Assembly (NCBI GenBank): GCA_903941145.1
Contig: CAJANQ010000140.1
Span: 1-8,904, forward strand
DNA length: 8,904 nt
From: an uncultured Actinomycetes bacterium
GTDB taxonomy: Bacteria > Actinomycetota > Acidimicrobiia > Acidimicrobiales > Microtrichaceae
Reading direction: 5' to 3'
A program made the position numbers and the translations under genes. A model generated the notes under the pieces. It saw only the letters and a list, made by a program, of their open reading frames with translations, did not search any database and had not been told where the DNA came from. Positions 7,137 through 8,904 of this stretch are shown here, piece after piece. Position 1 is the stretch's first letter; every line of letters starts with the position of its first letter.

Positions 7137-7138
7137 GG

Positions 7139-7158
7139 ACCGGGAATCAGTTCCCGGT
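7139..7158 (-). terminator. Hairpin downstream of the aldehyde dehydrogenase gene
   Basis: ACCGGGAA (7139-7146) and TTCCCGGT (7151-7158) form a perfect 8-bp stem with the 4-base loop TCAG. It lies 42 bases after the aldehyde dehydrogenase stop and immediately before the longer hairpin at 7094-7136. It is the first compact terminator-like structure met by transcripts from the right; no U-tract follows. Confidence 0.55.
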
Positions 7159-7171
7159 GCCGTAGGTCGGC

Positions 7172-7204
7172 TCAGCCGAGGGTCACGGTTCAGCCGAAGG
7201 TCAC
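7172..7204 (-). repeat. 18-bp tandem duplication spanning the aldehyde dehydrogenase stop codon
   Basis: TCAGCCGAGGGTCAC (7172-7186) and TCAGCCGAAGGTCAC (7190-7204) differ at one base in 15; the period is 18. The right-hand copy includes the stop codon of the aldehyde dehydrogenase gene (7201-7203). A small duplication at the gene end is the simplest explanation. Confidence 0.75.
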
Positions 7205-8637
7205 TCCGGGAGCTGGATCGACTTGGTCTCGAGGAACTCCTCGAGGCCCCAGCGGCCACGCTCACGGGTGTTGCCCGACTGCTTGTAGCCACCGAACGGG
7301 GCAGCCGGGTTGAAGTTGGCGCCGTTGATGTCGACCTGGCCGGTCCGCATGCGGCGGGCGACACGCATTGCACGCTCCGCGTCGGCCGACTGCACTGCGC
7401 CGCCGAGCCCGTAGATCGTGCCGTTCGCGATGGCGACCGCGTCGTCCTCGTCGGTGTAGCTCAGGATGGACAGCACCGGGCCGAAGATCTCCTCCTGGGC
7501 GATGGTCATGTCCGGGGTGACGTCGGTGAAGACCGTCGGCTGCACGTAGAAGCCCGTGGCCTTGTCGGCGGGCTGGTCGGGGCCGCCCAGGGCGATGGTC
7601 GCGCCCTCGTCGATGCCCTTGCGGATGTAGTCCTGCACACGCCCCTGGTGCGCCTTGGAGCTCATCGGGCCCATGACGTGGAAGATGTCCATCTCGTCGG
7701 CCTTGGGATCGACCAGCTGGACCTTCGAGGCCTCTTCGACGATGGCGTCGACGAACTCCTGCTTGCGGGACTCTGGGACGAGCACCCGGGTGAGCGCCGA
7801 GCAGGTCTGGCCGCCGTTGATGAAGCAGCCGAACACGGCGCCCATGGCCACGGCAGTGGGGTCGGCGTCGTCGAGCACGACGTTGGCCGACTTGCCGCCG
7901 AGCTCCAGGCCGACGCGCTTGACGGTGGCCGCAGCGTCACGCTGGACCTCGGCGCCGGCGCGGCCGGAACCGGTGAACGACACCATGTCGACGTCGGGGT
8001 GCTGCGAGATGGCGGCGCCCACGACCGGGCCGAGGCCCGGGACCAGGTTGAACACGCCGGCGGGGAGGCCGACCTCGTCGAACACCTCGGTGAGGAGGTA
8101 GGCGTTGAGCGGGGTGATCTCGGACGGCTTGAGCACCACGGTGCAGCCCGCAGCGAGGGCCGGTACGACCTTGCAGATGATCAGGTAGAGCGGGTAGTTC
8201 CACGGCGTGATGGCGCCGACGACGCCGATCGGCTCGCGGACGACCAGCGAGTTCCCGACCTTCTCCTCGAAGGCGTAGTTCTCGACCAGCGAGGCGAAGG
8301 ACTCCCACTCGCCGAGCGACAGACCGGCCTGGACGAACTGGGCGAACACCTTGGGCGAGCCCACCTCGGACGAGATGGTGTCGACGATCTCGTCGTAGCG
8401 GGCTGCGAGCGCGGCGCCCACGTCGCGCAGGTACTTGGCCCGGACGTCGGCGGGGGTCTGCGACCAGGAGTCGAACGCGGCGCGGGCGGCGGCGACCGCG
8501 GCGTCCACGTCGGCGGCGGTGCCGAGCGGCACGCTGCCGATGACCTCTTCGGTGGCCGAGTCGACGACCTCGGCAGTCTCGGTGCCCTGCGACGGCACCC
8601 AGGCGCCGTTGATGTAGATCGAGTCGTAGGCCTTCAC
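7201..8637 (-). CDS. NAD(P)-dependent aldehyde dehydrogenase
   Basis: Cytoplasmic enzyme of the aldehyde dehydrogenase superfamily (478 aa, normal length) oxidising an aldehyde to a carboxylic acid with NAD(P)+. All key residues are present: N147 in TPWNYP, K170 in LKPSE (cofactor), FTGSG at 221-225, general base E245 in LELGGKS, nucleophile C279 in NGGQTCSA, and E383 in QEEIFGPV. The C-terminal PFGGYKQSGNTRERG is typical. The NGGQTCSALTR active-site context and overall pattern resemble the actinobacterial group that includes the oxolaurate dehydrogenase CddD, but the substrate cannot be fixed from sequence. The GTG start at 8637 is chosen because GGGGG lies 5 bases upstream and it yields the family-like N-terminus VKAYDSIYINGAWV; an in-frame ATG at 8658 would add seven residues but lacks a ribosome binding site. 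It is divergent from the membrane-protein gene at the right edge. Confidence 0.95.
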   Translation of the reverse strand: MKAYDSIYINGAWVPSQGTETAEVVDSATEEVIGSVPLGTAADVDAAVAAARAAFDSWSQTPADVRAKYLRDVGAALAARYDEIVDTISSEVGSPKVFAQFVQAGLSLGEWESFASLVENYAFEEKVGNSLVVREPIGVVGAITPWNYPLYLIICKVVPALAAGCTVVLKPSEITPLNAYLLTEVFDEVGLPAGVFNLVPGLGPVVGAAISQHPDVDMVSFTGSGRAGAEVQRDAAATVKRVGLELGGKSANVVLDDADPTAVAMGAVFGCFINGGQTCSALTRVLVPESRKQEFVDAIVEEASKVQLVDPKADEMDIFHVMGPMSSKAHQGRVQDYIRKGIDEGATIALGGPDQPADKATGFYVQPTVFTDVTPDMTIAQEEIFGPVLSILSYTDEDDAVAIANGTIYGLGGAVQSADAERAMRVARRMRTGQVDINGANFNPAAPFGGYKQSGNTRERGRWGLEEFLETKSIQLPE

Positions 8638-8695
8638 GGCGTCCCCCTGTGGTTGCATGTCAGTCGGCGGCCCAAGGTCCCCGGGCCGGTGCCGA

Positions 8696-8701
8696 ACCCT
8701 A
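8696..8701 (-). promoter_or_regulatory. Possible -10 element of the aldehyde dehydrogenase gene
   Basis: TAGGGT on the minus strand fits TAnnnT and would start transcription around 8689, giving a leader of about 50 bases that includes the GGGGG ribosome binding site. No -35 match is seen at 16-18 bases. It lies in the 115-base divergent region shared with the membrane-protein gene at 8753. Confidence 0.3.
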
Positions 8702-8752
8702 CCCCTCGCTCCCCTGCTCCGGTACTGCGGAACCGGCAGGCAGACTGGCACC

Positions 8753-8904
8753 GTGACCACCGCCACACCGACCGAGCAGGTGCCCGTCGCGCCCGCCGGC
8801 TGGACCGGCCGCCGGGCGCTCGCACTGGTCGCCGCGTGCGTGGGCGCCTCGTTCGTGGTCTGGCTGCCGTCGCTGTTCGCGGGGTTCACCGGCGACGACC
8901 TCGA
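8753..8904 (+). CDS. N-terminus of a putative polytopic membrane protein (partial)
   Basis: From the GTG at 8753 the plus strand is open to the window edge (50 complete codons). The product starts with a polar stretch (VTTATPTEQVPVAPAG), then RR and a hydrophobic helix (about residues 21-38, ALALVAACVGASFVVWLP), and then SLFAGFTGDDL at residues 40-50. A first helix followed by an acidic DD pair in the first external loop is common in GT-C type glycosyltransferases and related uncharacterised membrane proteins, but with so little sequence the family is not established. No Shine-Dalgarno precedes the GTG. CAGACT, a poor -10, lies 6 bases upstream, so a leaderless start is possible. It is divergent from the aldehyde dehydrogenase gene. 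Confidence 0.6.
   Translation, partial: MTTATPTEQVPVAPAGWTGRRALALVAACVGASFVVWLPSLFAGFTGDDL

Noticed and set aside
8638..8889. Extension of the aldehyde dehydrogenase to a start near 8889
   Set aside because: The added residues have no similarity to the family's N-terminus and would overlap the divergent membrane-protein gene. The GTG at 8637 has a good ribosome binding site.

Overview
The window is GC-rich throughout, with strong G/C third-position bias, GTG as well as ATG starts, and one gene that looks leaderless. This points to a high-GC actinobacterium. A class such as Acidimicrobiia is possible but is a guess from overall gene character. No rRNA, tRNA, CRISPR array, insertion sequence or phage gene was found. 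The gene content is mostly housekeeping and transport.

Layout, left to right. (1) 1-696, minus: the N-terminal 232 codons of the phosphate permease PstC, cut by the window edge, with a possible phosphate-response (PHO) box upstream. (2) 849-1226, plus: a small SCP2-type lipid-carrier protein, divergent from pstC, with a -10 element spaced as for a leaderless message. (3) 1286-1987, minus: a secreted DUF4397 protein, convergent with the SCP2 gene; a 9-bp hairpin lies between them. (4) 2102-2152: a perfect 14-bp inverted repeat downstream of malate dehydrogenase. (5) 2180-3169, minus: malate dehydrogenase. (6) 3333-7063, minus: two half-size ABC exporters joined by a 4-nt ATGA overlap. (7) 7094-7158: two strong hairpins. 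(8) 7201-8637, minus: an NAD(P)-dependent aldehyde dehydrogenase. (9) 8753-8904, plus: the first residues of a divergent membrane protein, cut by the window edge.

The ABC pair is the most informative locus. The first half-transporter has Asp in place of the catalytic Walker B Glu, an unusual Walker A, and an intact LSGGQ. The second has a canonical Walker A and catalytic Glu, but a degenerate LSVGE signature. In a head-to-tail heterodimer all defects fall in one ATP site and the other site stays consensus, the pattern of asymmetric heterodimeric exporters. The first subunit also ends in an acidic tail of three 8-residue repeats that are identical at the DNA level, just before the overlap with the second gene.

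Most remaining points are small-scale: hairpins between genes, a possible PHO box, and an 18-bp tandem duplication at the aldehyde dehydrogenase stop. I saw no clear sign of a wholly new system. Promoter and terminator calls rest on short motifs and are marked as tentative.
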